A DNA stretch of 6,315 nt from Planktotalea sp. (GTDB lineage Bacteria; Pseudomonadota; Alphaproteobacteria; Rhodobacterales; Rhodobacteraceae). Below the pieces are notes generated by a model. The model was not told the origin of the DNA. It did no database searches and worked only from the letters and a program-made list of their open reading frames with translations. Positions 1 to 5,934 of the stretch are shown in pieces (position 1 is the stretch's first letter; the number at the start of each line of letters is the position of its first letter). The stretch lies in assembly GCA_024645145.1 (NCBI GenBank), contig JAHEGL010000155.1:1-6315 (forward strand). The letters are read 5' to 3'. The position numbers were made by a program, and so were the translations under genes.

Positions 1-2
1 CT

Positions 3-881
3 GATGGCACCCCTGTGTATATGCTTGCAGTGGTGGTTGATGATCACGATATGGGCGTCACCCATGTTATTCGCGGTGATGATCACCTCAGCAATGCAGC
101 GCGCCAAATGATGGTGTATGAAGCCATGGGCTGGGACGTACCTGTTTTTGCGCATATCCCACTTATTCATGGCCCCGACGGTAAAAAGCTTTCAAAGCGG
201 CACGGTGCTTTGGGCGCGCAAGAATACCAATTGATGGGCTACCCAGCCGCAGGCATGCGCAACTATCTCGCGCGTTTGGGCTGGAGCCACGGTGACGATG
301 AATTCTTTTCTGACGAGCAGGCGAAAGCATGGTTTGATCTAAGTGGAGTCGGCAAATCCCCTGCCCGCTTCGATACCAAAAAGCTCGAACACTTGTGTGG
401 TCAACATATCGCGAGTGCGGACAATGCTGCTTTGCAGCAAGAAATACTCGAATTTCTAAGTGTGCGCGCGGATGAACCCCTTACAGATCCAAAGATAATG
501 CTTTTGTTAGCAGCTATGGATTGTTTGAAAGAAAGAGCCAAAAATTTCCCCGAACTACTTGAAAAGGCTGAATTTGTCTTAACCGATAGACCAATCGTTC
601 CGGACGAAAAAGCCAGCAAGGCGCTAGATTCAGTATCCCGTGGTATACTGAACGCGTTGACGCCGCATTTGCAAAATGCTAGCTGGTCACGGGACGCTAT
701 AGAGGCCGTTATTTCAGACTTCGCCGAAGCAAACGGCACCAAGTTTGGAAAAATGGCAGGGCCTCTTCGCGCAGCACTTTCTGGTCGTGCTGTGACACCA
801 AGCGTATTCGATATGTTGCTGGTTTTGGGCAAAGAAGAGTCCCTTGCTCGTATTTCTGATGCGGCGAACCACACAGGGTAA
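3..881 (+). CDS. gltX: Glutamyl-tRNA synthetase, C-terminal part (5' end outside window)
   Basis: This class I aminoacyl-tRNA synthetase charges tRNA-Glu (in many alphaproteobacteria one paralogue can also serve tRNA-Gln) with glutamate using ATP in the cytoplasm. The frame is already open at the first complete codon (position 3, DGTPVYML) and has no start codon, so the gene is cut by the window edge. About 292 residues are present, against roughly 440-470 in full bacterial GltX. The missing part would carry the HIGH motif. Visible hallmarks are [20 protein letters not shown], of which [14 protein letters not shown] lies at 66-107. The second ATP-binding signature KLSKR (inside [10 protein letters not shown]) lies at 186-200. 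Next comes the stem-contact segment [22 protein letters not shown], and then a helical anticodon-binding domain to the TAA at 879-881. Citrate synthase follows 75 bp downstream on the same strand, an arrangement familiar in Rhodobacterales. The family is certain; which GltX paralogue this is cannot be told without the N-terminus. Confidence 0.96.
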   Translation, partial: DGTPVYMLAVVVDDHDMGVTHVIRGDDHLSNAARQMMVYEAMGWDVPVFAHIPLIHGPDGKKLSKRHGALGAQEYQLMGYPAAGMRNYLARLGWSHGDDEFFSDEQAKAWFDLSGVGKSPARFDTKKLEHLCGQHIASADNAALQQEILEFLSVRADEPLTDPKIMLLLAAMDCLKERAKNFPELLEKAEFVLTDRPIVPDEKASKALDSVSRGILNALTPHLQNASWSRDAIEAVISDFAEANGTKFGKMAGPLRAALSGRAVTPSVFDMLLVLGKEESLARISDAANHTG

Positions 882-912
882 GACTTCGGTAAGACCCAGC
901 AGTTACACGGAA

Positions 913-934
913 CCGAAAGCGATCCGCGCTTCGG
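913..934 (+). promoter_or_regulatory. Hairpin in the gltX-gltA spacer with a competing upstream arm
   Basis: CCGAA (913-917) pairs with TTCGG (930-934), and after a bulged A, GCG pairs with CGC, leaving a five-base loop. The same left arm can instead pair with TTCGGT at 885-890 (ACCGAA at 912-917), so the two structures exclude each other. No T-run follows 934, so this is not a normal intrinsic terminator. It may be a weak gltX 3'-end structure, a leader fold for gltA, or chance. I saw no convincing sigma70-like promoter in the 75-bp spacer, so gltA may be transcribed from within or upstream of gltX. Confidence 0.3.
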
Positions 935-956
935 GCAGATTTGAAAAGGGATATAT

Positions 957-2255
957 ATGTCTGATACCGCCAAACGCAGCGCTACGCTGAGCTTCGATGA
1001 CACTTCGGTTGAATTGCCGATCTATTCGCCAACTGCCGGCCCTGATGTCCTCGACATCCGCAAGCTTTATGCGCAAGCAGGTGTGTTCACTTATGATCCC
1101 GGCTTTACGTCGACCGCGAGCTGCGACAGCACCATCACATTCATTGACGGCGGCAAAGGCGAACTTTTGCACCGTGGTTACCCTATTGGCCAGCTTGCAG
1201 AAAACTCCCATTTTCTAGAGGTTTGTTACCTTTTGCTCTATGGTGAGTTGCCAAAAGCGACAGAGCTTGAGCACTTCGAACAAACCATCACACACCACAC
1301 GATGCTGCACGAACAGATGGTAAACTTCTTCCGTGGTTTCCGCCGCGATGCACACCCGATGGCGATTATGACCGGCGTCGTTGGTGCGATGTCAGCCTTC
1401 TATCATGACAGCACGGACGTAAACGACGAACGCCAGCGTGAAATCGCATCGCACCGCTTGATCGCCAAAATGCCAACGATTGCAGCTTGGGCTTACAAGT
1501 ATTCAGTTGGTCAACCGTTCGTTTATCCGCGCAATGATCTTGACTACGCGTCCAATTTCTTGCGCATGTGCTTTGCCGTACCTGCAGAAGACTATGAAGT
1601 GAACCCGATCCTCGCCCGCGCAATGGACCGTATTTTCACACTCCACGCGGATCATGAACAAAACGCGTCAACCTCGACCGTGCGACTTGCGTCTTCTTCC
1701 GGTGCGAACCCGTTTGCGTGTATTGCTGCTGGCATTGCTTGCCTTTGGGGGCCTGCACATGGTGGCGCGAACCAAGCTTGCCTCGAAATGCTGCGCGAAA
1801 TTGGCACGGTAGATCGTATTCCTGCATACATCGCGCGCGCAAAAGACAAGGATGATGATTTCCGTCTCATGGGCTTTGGTCACCGTGTTTACAAAAACTT
1901 CGATCCACGCGCGACAGTGATGAAACAATCTGCAGATGAAGTGCTTGAGCTGCTCGGCGTAGACAACAACCCGACGCTTCAAGTTGCTAAGGAGCTTGAG
2001 AAAGCTGCGCTTGCTGATCCGTATTTTGCAGACAAGAAACTCTTTCCGAATGTCGACTTCTATTCCGGCATTATCCTTGAGGCGATGGGTTTCCCAACGT
2101 CCATGTTCACGCCCATCTTTGCGGTTTCCCGCACAGTGGGTTGGGTCAGCCAGTGGAAAGAAATGATTGCTGATCCACAGAACAAAATCGGACGTCCTCG
2201 CCAGCTCTATCTTGGTGAGACCCAGCGCGACTATACGGACATCGAAAACCGCTAA
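957..2255 (+). CDS. gltA: Citrate synthase (type II, hexameric family)
   Basis: This enzyme condenses acetyl-CoA with oxaloacetate to form citrate and CoA, the entry step of the TCA cycle, in the cytoplasm. The 432-residue product matches the E. coli-type enzyme (about 427 residues). Substrate-binding and catalytic motifs appear in order: [10 protein letters not shown] (H230, H233), [11 protein letters not shown] (catalytic-type H268), [14 protein letters not shown] (H309, R318) and NVDFYSG (catalytic-type D367). These parallel E. coli His264, His305, Arg314 and Asp362. The ATG at 957 is supported by an AAAAGGG ribosome-binding site at 944-950, six bases upstream, and by an N-terminus typical of the family ([17 protein letters not shown]). 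The gene lies 75 bp after gltX and ends at a strong terminator. Gram-negative type II enzymes are commonly inhibited by NADH; whether this one is was not judged. No damage or missing residue was seen. Confidence 0.98.
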   Translation: MSDTAKRSATLSFDDTSVELPIYSPTAGPDVLDIRKLYAQAGVFTYDPGFTSTASCDSTITFIDGGKGELLHRGYPIGQLAENSHFLEVCYLLLYGELPKATELEHFEQTITHHTMLHEQMVNFFRGFRRDAHPMAIMTGVVGAMSAFYHDSTDVNDERQREIASHRLIAKMPTIAAWAYKYSVGQPFVYPRNDLDYASNFLRMCFAVPAEDYEVNPILARAMDRIFTLHADHEQNASTSTVRLASSSGANPFACIAAGIACLWGPAHGGANQACLEMLREIGTVDRIPAYIARAKDKDDDFRLMGFGHRVYKNFDPRATVMKQSADEVLELLGVDNNPTLQVAKELEKAALADPYFADKKLFPNVDFYSGIILEAMGFPTSMFTPIFAVSRTVGWVSQWKEMIADPQNKIGRPRQLYLGETQRDYTDIENR

Positions 2256-2275
2256 GCGCACTCAAACGACATTCT

Positions 2276-2309
2276 AAGCCCCGCCCGTTCAACCGGTGGG
2301 GCTTTTTTT
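2276..2309 (+). terminator. Intrinsic terminator of gltA
   Basis: AAGCCCC (2276-2282) pairs perfectly with GGGGCTT (2298-2304). The stem extends inward by a G-T wobble and two more C-G pairs, giving a stem of about 10 bp and a nine-base loop. The run of seven T at 2303-2309 completes a classic rho-independent terminator for gltA, whose stop is 20 bp upstream. The T-run overlaps the reverse-strand stop codon (2308-2310) of the convergent kinase gene. Read on the minus strand the hairpin is followed by only two T, so termination in that direction would be weaker. Confidence 0.92.
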
Positions 2310-3627
2310 ATGCACCAATCACTATTTCAGCACATAAGCCCCCAAGCTTTTCACTTTTAGAAAACCGCAAGCTGCCGCCATGCGCGCGCGCAATGTCATT
2401 TGTAATGGCAAGCCCAAGCCCAACACCTGTTCCTTTATCTTGATTGCGTGCCGGATCAAGACGTACAAAAGGCTTCACGGCTGACCCATATTGGCTCTCT
2501 TCGAGGCCGGGCCCGTCATCTTCCACCCTAAAAACTACTGTCTTTTCAGTGCGTAGCACCGATAGCTCTGTTTTATCCCCATAGCGCACCGCATTGCCTA
2601 CCAAATTGTCCAAAGCGCGCCGGATCGAGACCGGATTCAGCATCACGGCGGGACCTTCATCTTCGATCACCATTTGTGCGTCAGTTCCCATGCGCACTGA
2701 ATCCTGTGCAACACTGCGCATTATCGCCAATGGATCGCATAGCGTCTGATCGCCTTCCGCGTTACCGCTGGCAAAACTCAGGAATTCATCCAGAAGCAGG
2801 CGCATATCTTCTACGTCGCGCTCAAGTGGTTCGCGGTCCGCATCATCCAACATCGACAAGCCCAACTTCAACCGAGTCAAAGGGGTGCGCAGATCATGAC
2901 TAACCCCTGACAGCATCATTGTGCGCTGCTCTATTTGTCGCTCGATCCTTGCGCGCATCGACAGAAACGCATTGCCGGCAGCGCGTACTTCCACAGCCCC
3001 AGACGCACTATATGGCAAAATCTGCCCGCGTCCAAACGCTTCAGCGACACGGCCAAGACGGGTGATTGGACGCAACTGATTGCGCAGATAAAAATAGGCA
3101 ATAACGGTCATCAGAACACCGAAAAATAGCATATTTACAAGTAGTTGGTGAGGATTCGTCGCTGACACCCGAGGGCGGTCAAACCCGATACGCAAAATAC
3201 CTAACGGCGTATCGGTATAGGCCGTTATCCGGTGATCATCCGGCATTTCAACGCGCCGCACTTCCCTCAAATTTTCACTCAACGTGCGTACAACGACGAT
3301 TCCGGAAAAATCATACCAACGCCGCAAGTTTTGCTCGGGCACTTGCGCTTCGCTCACAAATGCAACGTCAAAAAGTAAACTGCTTGAAAGGTTACGCACA
3401 TCTCCCAATGCACTGGCTTGTGTGGGTGCCCCTTGCATTTCATTCAACAAATAACGCAATTCCAGCGCCACGCTTCGGCTCATTTGCTCAGTCACGCCTT
3501 CAAAGTGACGTTGAATAAACACGACGGAAACAACCAGTTGCAAAGTCACAACCGGCAGAACCAGAATAAGCGCTGCGCGACCATACAAAGAACGCGGCAT
3601 ATAGCGTTTGAGCCAAGCGAAAGACAT
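2308..3627 (-). CDS. EnvZ-like two-component sensor histidine kinase
   Basis: This is an inner-membrane sensor kinase that autophosphorylates on histidine and passes the phosphate to a response regulator of the OmpR type. The 439 residues show a short cytoplasmic N-terminus, membrane segment 1 at about 17-38, a periplasmic sensor of about 120 residues, and membrane segment 2 at about 162-181. A HAMP linker follows at about 182-234. The H-box is SGVSHDLRTPLTRLKLGLSML, with phospho-acceptor H244 at 2896-2898. The ATPase domain has an N-box (DNLVGNAVRYG, 341-351), G1 (VEDDGPGLE, 368-376), an F-box region (KPFVRLDPA) and G2 (GTGVGLGLAI, 399-408). All catalytic motifs are intact. The ATG at 3625-3627 follows an AGGT-type site on the minus strand. 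No response regulator gene lies beside it: its upstream neighbour is a divergent hydrolase 41 bp away. Its ligand is unknown, and EnvZ is a family label, not proof of osmosensing. Confidence 0.93.
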   Translation of the reverse strand: MSFAWLKRYMPRSLYGRAALILVLPVVTLQLVVSVVFIQRHFEGVTEQMSRSVALELRYLLNEMQGAPTQASALGDVRNLSSSLLFDVAFVSEAQVPEQNLRRWYDFSGIVVVRTLSENLREVRRVEMPDDHRITAYTDTPLGILRIGFDRPRVSATNPHQLLVNMLFFGVLMTVIAYFYLRNQLRPITRLGRVAEAFGRGQILPYSASGAVEVRAAGNAFLSMRARIERQIEQRTMMLSGVSHDLRTPLTRLKLGLSMLDDADREPLERDVEDMRLLLDEFLSFASGNAEGDQTLCDPLAIMRSVAQDSVRMGTDAQMVIEDEGPAVMLNPVSIRRALDNLVGNAVRYGDKTELSVLRTEKTVVFRVEDDGPGLEESQYGSAVKPFVRLDPARNQDKGTGVGLGLAITNDIARAHGGSLRFSKSEKLGGLCAEIVIGA

Positions 3628-3635
3628 GTCATAAC
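3608..3635 (+). promoter_or_regulatory. Candidate promoter of the MBL-fold hydrolase gene
   Basis: TTGAGC (3608-3613) and CATAAC (3630-3635), spaced by 16 bases, resemble sigma70 -35 and -10 boxes, each matching four of six consensus bases. The predicted start of transcription is near 3642, giving a leader of about 27 bases before the ATG at 3669. The element lies across the start codon of the divergent kinase gene (3625-3627). The match is imperfect and was judged by eye. Confidence 0.3.
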
Positions 3636-3668
3636 CTACGCATAAGCGCGTTCGAGAGGAAAGAGGCG

Positions 3669-4580
3669 ATGGACCTAGCAGACTTTAATCCGCCGATCGG
3701 CATCGCGGAAACACTCGCGCTCAACTTGCGTCGTGTGATCGCGCCAAATCCCTCACCGATGACATATCGTGGTACGAACACCTATTTGCTCGGCGCGCAA
3801 GACATCGCCGTGATTGACCCTGGCCCAGAAAGCCAAGCGCATTTGAACGCGATACTGAAGGCATGCAATGATCAAAAGATCACCCATATCGTCGTGACAC
3901 ATTCGCATGTGGATCATTCGCCTTTGGCCAAAACCCTGTCCAAGGCGACAGGTGCGCCCATCCTCGCCTTTGGCCCGAGCTCCGCGGGTCGCAGCAATGC
4001 GATGCTGGCTTGTTTAAACGCGGGCATGAGCAGCGGTGGCGAAGGAATCGATCCTGAATTCACCCCAGACAGATTGCTAGAAGACGGTGAAATTTTCAAA
4101 GCAGGCGATCAAACGCTCAAGGCGTGGCACACCCCCGGCCATATGGGCAATCATATGTGCTTTGAATGGGGTAAGACATTGTTTTGCGGTGATCTTGTCA
4201 TGGGTTGGGCCAGTTCGCTCGTCTCTCCGCCTGATGGTGATCTCACTGATTTTATGGCGTCTTGCTTCAAAATCCGTGATTTACGCCCACAAATAATGCA
4301 CGCGGGCCACGGTGCACCGATCACCGACCCAATGGAGCGGATTGATTGGCTCATCGCGCACCGTCAGTCGCGCGAAGCACAAATCCTAGAGCATCTCTCA
4401 CAGGGCCCAAGAATGGCCCTGACCCTTGCGCAAGCGATCTACACAGACACACCAGCGGCCTTGATCCCAGCTGCTACGCGAAATGTATTCGCACATCTCA
4501 TTGATCTTGAAAGTAAAAAAATGATCGCACGAGATGGCATTCCAAATGAGGCAGCTCTGTTTACGCTCCTTGCAATTTAA
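3669..4580 (+). CDS. MBL-fold metallo-hydrolase, LACTB2-like, with C-terminal winged helix
   Basis: This is a metallo-beta-lactamase-fold hydrolase of the LACTB2 type. The family includes a human mitochondrial endoribonuclease, but bacterial members are mostly uncharacterised and are often named by similarity to hydroxyacylglutathione hydrolase. The 303-residue protein has all metal ligands expected for a binuclear site: THSHVDHSP (H78, H80, D82, H83), HTPGHMGNH (H158), FCGDLVMGW (D175) and HAGHGAP (H214). Residues from about 232 to the end (REAQILEHLSQGP through ARDG) look like the small winged-helix domain that follows the MBL core in LACTB2 proteins. There is no signal peptide, so it is cytoplasmic. 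The ATG at 3669 has GAGAGGA at 3654-3660 eight bases upstream; a second AGAGG at 3662-3666 is too close to be the main site. It is divergent from the kinase and 75 bp upstream of tRNA-Asn, with no clear terminator between them. The substrate is not predictable from sequence. Confidence 0.92.
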   Translation: MDLADFNPPIGIAETLALNLRRVIAPNPSPMTYRGTNTYLLGAQDIAVIDPGPESQAHLNAILKACNDQKITHIVVTHSHVDHSPLAKTLSKATGAPILAFGPSSAGRSNAMLACLNAGMSSGGEGIDPEFTPDRLLEDGEIFKAGDQTLKAWHTPGHMGNHMCFEWGKTLFCGDLVMGWASSLVSPPDGDLTDFMASCFKIRDLRPQIMHAGHGAPITDPMERIDWLIAHRQSREAQILEHLSQGPRMALTLAQAIYTDTPAALIPAATRNVFAHLIDLESKKMIARDGIPNEAALFTLLAI

Positions 4581-4600
4581 TTCAAAGAAAAACGTGTTTT

Positions 4601-4634
4601 GCGCGTAAATCCCTCTGGACGCCGCAAACGCGCA
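4601..4634. repeat. 7-bp inverted repeat between the MBL gene and tRNA-Asn
   Basis: TGCGCGT (4601-4607) and ACGCGCA (4628-4634) are perfect reverse complements around a 20-base loop. No T-run follows, so this is at best a weak 3'-end structure for the hydrolase transcript. In this GC-alternating context chance is a real alternative. Confidence 0.25.
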
Positions 4635-4638
4635 TTGC

Positions 4639-4644
4639 TAATAC
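4639..4644 (+). promoter_or_regulatory. Candidate -10 box of the tRNA-Asn promoter
   Basis: TAATAC at 4639-4644 is preceded by TGC (an extended -10 context) and ends 11 bases before the mature tRNA 5' end, a sensible distance for a short precursor leader. No good -35 box is visible 16-18 bases upstream (CTGGAC at 4616-4621 is a poor match), so the call rests on the -10 alone. Confidence 0.35.
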
Positions 4645-4655
4645 ACGCAAGGTGT

Positions 4656-4730
4656 TCCGGCGTAGCTCAGCGGTAGAGCAGTTGACTGTTAATCAATTTG
4701 TCGTAGGTTCGATCCCTACCGCCGGAGCCA
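4656..4730 (+). tRNA. tRNA-Asn (anticodon GTT), CCA encoded
   Basis: A complete 75-base cloverleaf can be folded by eye. The acceptor stem TCCGGCG (4656-4662) pairs with CGCCGGA, followed by discriminator G and an encoded CCA (4728-4730). The D-arm is GCTC-AGCGGTA-GAGC. The anticodon arm GTTGA-CTGTTAA-TCAAT has anticodon GTT at 4688-4690, which reads AAC and AAU. The variable loop has five bases (TTGTC), and the T-arm is GTAGG-TTCGATC-CCTAC. All stems pair, with one G-T at the base of the anticodon stem. It delivers asparagine to the ribosome. A hairpin terminator follows at 4739. No integrase gene or duplicated 3' end was seen, so there is no sign of use as an integration site. Confidence 0.98.
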
Positions 4731-4738
4731 ATAAGTAC

Positions 4739-4768
4739 AAAGCCTTAGCAAGAAATTGCTAAGGCTTT
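4739..4768. terminator. Perfect 13-bp hairpin shared by convergent tRNA-Asn and adaptor gene
   Basis: AAAGCCTTAGCAA (4739-4751) and TTGCTAAGGCTTT (4756-4768) are exact reverse complements around a GAAA (GNRA-type) loop. The hairpin begins nine bases after the tRNA CCA and lies 29 bases from the stop of the convergent adaptor gene, so it can serve both strands. On each strand the stem ends in TTT. It is followed by GATGTTTT on the plus strand and GTACTTATT on the minus strand, so the T-tracts are interrupted. A bidirectional intrinsic terminator is the likeliest role. Confidence 0.8.
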
Positions 4769-4797
4769 GATGTTTTAGAGTGGCCTATTCAGCTCTG

Positions 4798-5763
4798 TTA
4801 GGATGCATCCACCATCGTTTGCACTTCGACGGCTTCGTTCAAAAACAAATCTTGTGCGCATGTTTCGTCGACTTCAATCGACGATTTAATGAACTGATTC
4901 TCAACATCGGCCTGCGTGCCAATCCAATTAATCGCACCATTGCAGGCGCTGCCATTGAAACGTTTAATCTTCACAGGTGCGCCGATAGACACGCCAGAAG
5001 ACCCTTCCCCTACAAGCTGGTTCACACGCACAAACATCTCAACTGACTTTTGAGAGGGCGTGTAGATTTGCGTGGCAGATGTTCGGGCAGTGACACAATC
5101 TCCAACATTTGGTTCAAAATCGAGCAGCACGCCGTCAAAAGGTGCACGTACTGTTAGATCTTCCAGCGCATCAGTTTGAGCACGCAGCTCTAAACTGCCA
5201 ATTCTGAATGCAATTTCTGCGCGTGATTTTGCTAAAATGGCACTGGCAAGAGCTTCGCGCGCCTGATCTGTCGCAAAGTTTGTGTTCATCATCCGGCTCT
5301 CGACACCTTCCATCGTTGCCTCATTTACCAAACCACGCCGAAATATCTGTTCCGTGCGCGCAAACTCTTTAGCGACCAAAGCCTGCTCTTGCGTGCGCCT
5401 GTTCACACTGGCCTCAGCGGCATCAATTGCCAGTTGACGCTCTGAGACTGCTGCTTCCAAATCTGCGACGCGCGCCATGGCAGTTTCATAAGCCAATTCA
5501 GCGGCTTGCGAATCCAGCTCAACAAGCACTTGTCCCGCCTGTGCGTTTCCAGTGCGGCGCGCAATTCCTGACACAGCGACGATACAGCCGCTTGTTTCGT
5601 ACGAAATTCCTGTGATGTCTCCCGCCACGACCGTTCCAGCAAATGACACAGGTTCTAAGCCGTCCGCGTCGTCATTTGATTGTGCGAAGGCAAGTGGCGC
5701 ATTGGCAAATGTCATTGCTGCACAGATCGCAACGGCTTTGAGCGTGTGGGAATGGTTCATCAT
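4798..5763 (-). CDS. Exported HlyD-family (membrane-fusion) periplasmic adaptor, short form
   Basis: This looks like a periplasmic adaptor that would link an inner-membrane transporter to an outer-membrane channel or stabilise an export complex. The chosen start (321 residues) has GGAGG at 5771-5775 seven bases upstream; the adjacent ATG at 5758-5760 is equally possible. A longer frame to 5808 lacks a ribosome-binding site. Residues 1-27 form a Sec signal peptide ending LAFA before Q28, without a lipobox. Then come a first half-lipoyl motif (about 60-85, ending GQVLVELDS), an alpha-helical coiled-coil hairpin (about 86-200, rich in A, E, R and Q), the second half-lipoyl LTVRAPFDGVLLDFEPNVGD (203-222), and a beta-barrel-like end from about 240. 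It is shorter than typical RND adaptors (about 370-400), so the membrane-proximal domain is probably reduced or missing. Four cysteines (60, 223, 274, 302) remain after signal cleavage. No transporter gene adjoins it; tRNA-Asn is the convergent neighbour. The transport partner is unknown. Confidence 0.85.
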   Translation of the reverse strand: MMNHSHTLKAVAICAAMTFANAPLAFAQSNDDADGLEPVSFAGTVVAGDITGISYETSGCIVAVSGIARRTGNAQAGQVLVELDSQAAELAYETAMARVADLEAAVSERQLAIDAAEASVNRRTQEQALVAKEFARTEQIFRRGLVNEATMEGVESRMMNTNFATDQAREALASAILAKSRAEIAFRIGSLELRAQTDALEDLTVRAPFDGVLLDFEPNVGDCVTARTSATQIYTPSQKSVEMFVRVNQLVGEGSSGVSIGAPVKIKRFNGSACNGAINWIGTQADVENQFIKSSIEVDETCAQDLFLNEAVEVQTMVDAS

Positions 5764-5770
5764 ATGGCAG

Positions 5771-5775
5771 CCTCC
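5771..5775 (-). promoter_or_regulatory. Ribosome-binding site that fixes the adaptor start
   Basis: GGAGG on the minus strand lies seven bases before the ATG at 5761-5763, an ideal Shine-Dalgarno position. The more upstream in-frame ATG (5806-5808) has no such site and would bury the signal peptide, so the shorter protein is preferred. Confidence 0.8.
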
Positions 5776-5828
5776 GACTGAAAGGCGCGCATGAATGCCG
5801 CCGTTCATGTTTGCGTAGCGTGGGCAAA

Positions 5829-5856
5829 TTTAGATGCTAAAGCAAGGATTTTACAA
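5829..5856 (-). promoter_or_regulatory. Candidate promoter of the adaptor gene
   Basis: Reading the minus strand, TTGTAA (5851-5856) and TCTAAA (5829-5834), spaced by 16 bases, resemble sigma70 -35 and -10 boxes. Transcription would start near 5822, giving a leader of about 58 bases before the ATG at 5763. Two direct repeats lie immediately upstream of the -35 box. Judged by eye only. Confidence 0.35.
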
Positions 5857-5875
5857 ACGTGGCTTGAACGTGGCT
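5856..5875. repeat. Tandem direct repeat AACGTGGCT, 11-bp period
   Basis: AACGTGGCT occurs at 5856-5864 and again at 5867-5875, separated by TG, so the copies are 11 bp apart, about one helical turn. They touch the upstream edge of the candidate -35 box of the adaptor gene, a usual place for an activator bound as a tandem dimer. No regulator is known from the window, and a short duplication without function is possible. Confidence 0.5.
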
Positions 5876-5934
5876 GACCAGTGATCGGCCAGATGATCTT
5901 GCCAGCCCCACCCCCAATACATCAACAAACAGGT

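Noticed and set aside
401..1003. Long open frame on the minus strand across gltX (about 200 residues)
   Set aside because: It is antisense to a strongly conserved synthetase, overlaps its 3' end and the gltA start, and its translation shows no recognisable domain.
1668..2261. Minus-strand open frame of about 197 residues inside gltA
   Set aside because: It is the complement of conserved citrate synthase sequence, has no recognisable motif and no supporting start context.
4656..4730. tRNA-Asn as an attachment site for an integrated element
   Set aside because: No integrase, no second copy of the tRNA 3' end and no foreign gene cargo are present; the downstream gene is an ordinary adaptor.
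4780..5046. Plus-strand open frame of 88 residues after the tRNA
   Set aside because: It lies antisense to the adaptor gene, whose signal peptide, ribosome-binding site and lipoyl motifs are convincing.
5764..5808. Longer adaptor start adding 15 residues
   Set aside because: There is no ribosome-binding site before 5808, and the addition would place a polar stretch ahead of a normal signal peptide; GGAGG at 5771-5775 supports the start at 5763.
5871..5918. Possible hairpin after the aldolase stop (GGCTG ... CAGCC)
   Set aside because: Only about five pairs over a large loop and no T-run follow; it is not supportable as a terminator.
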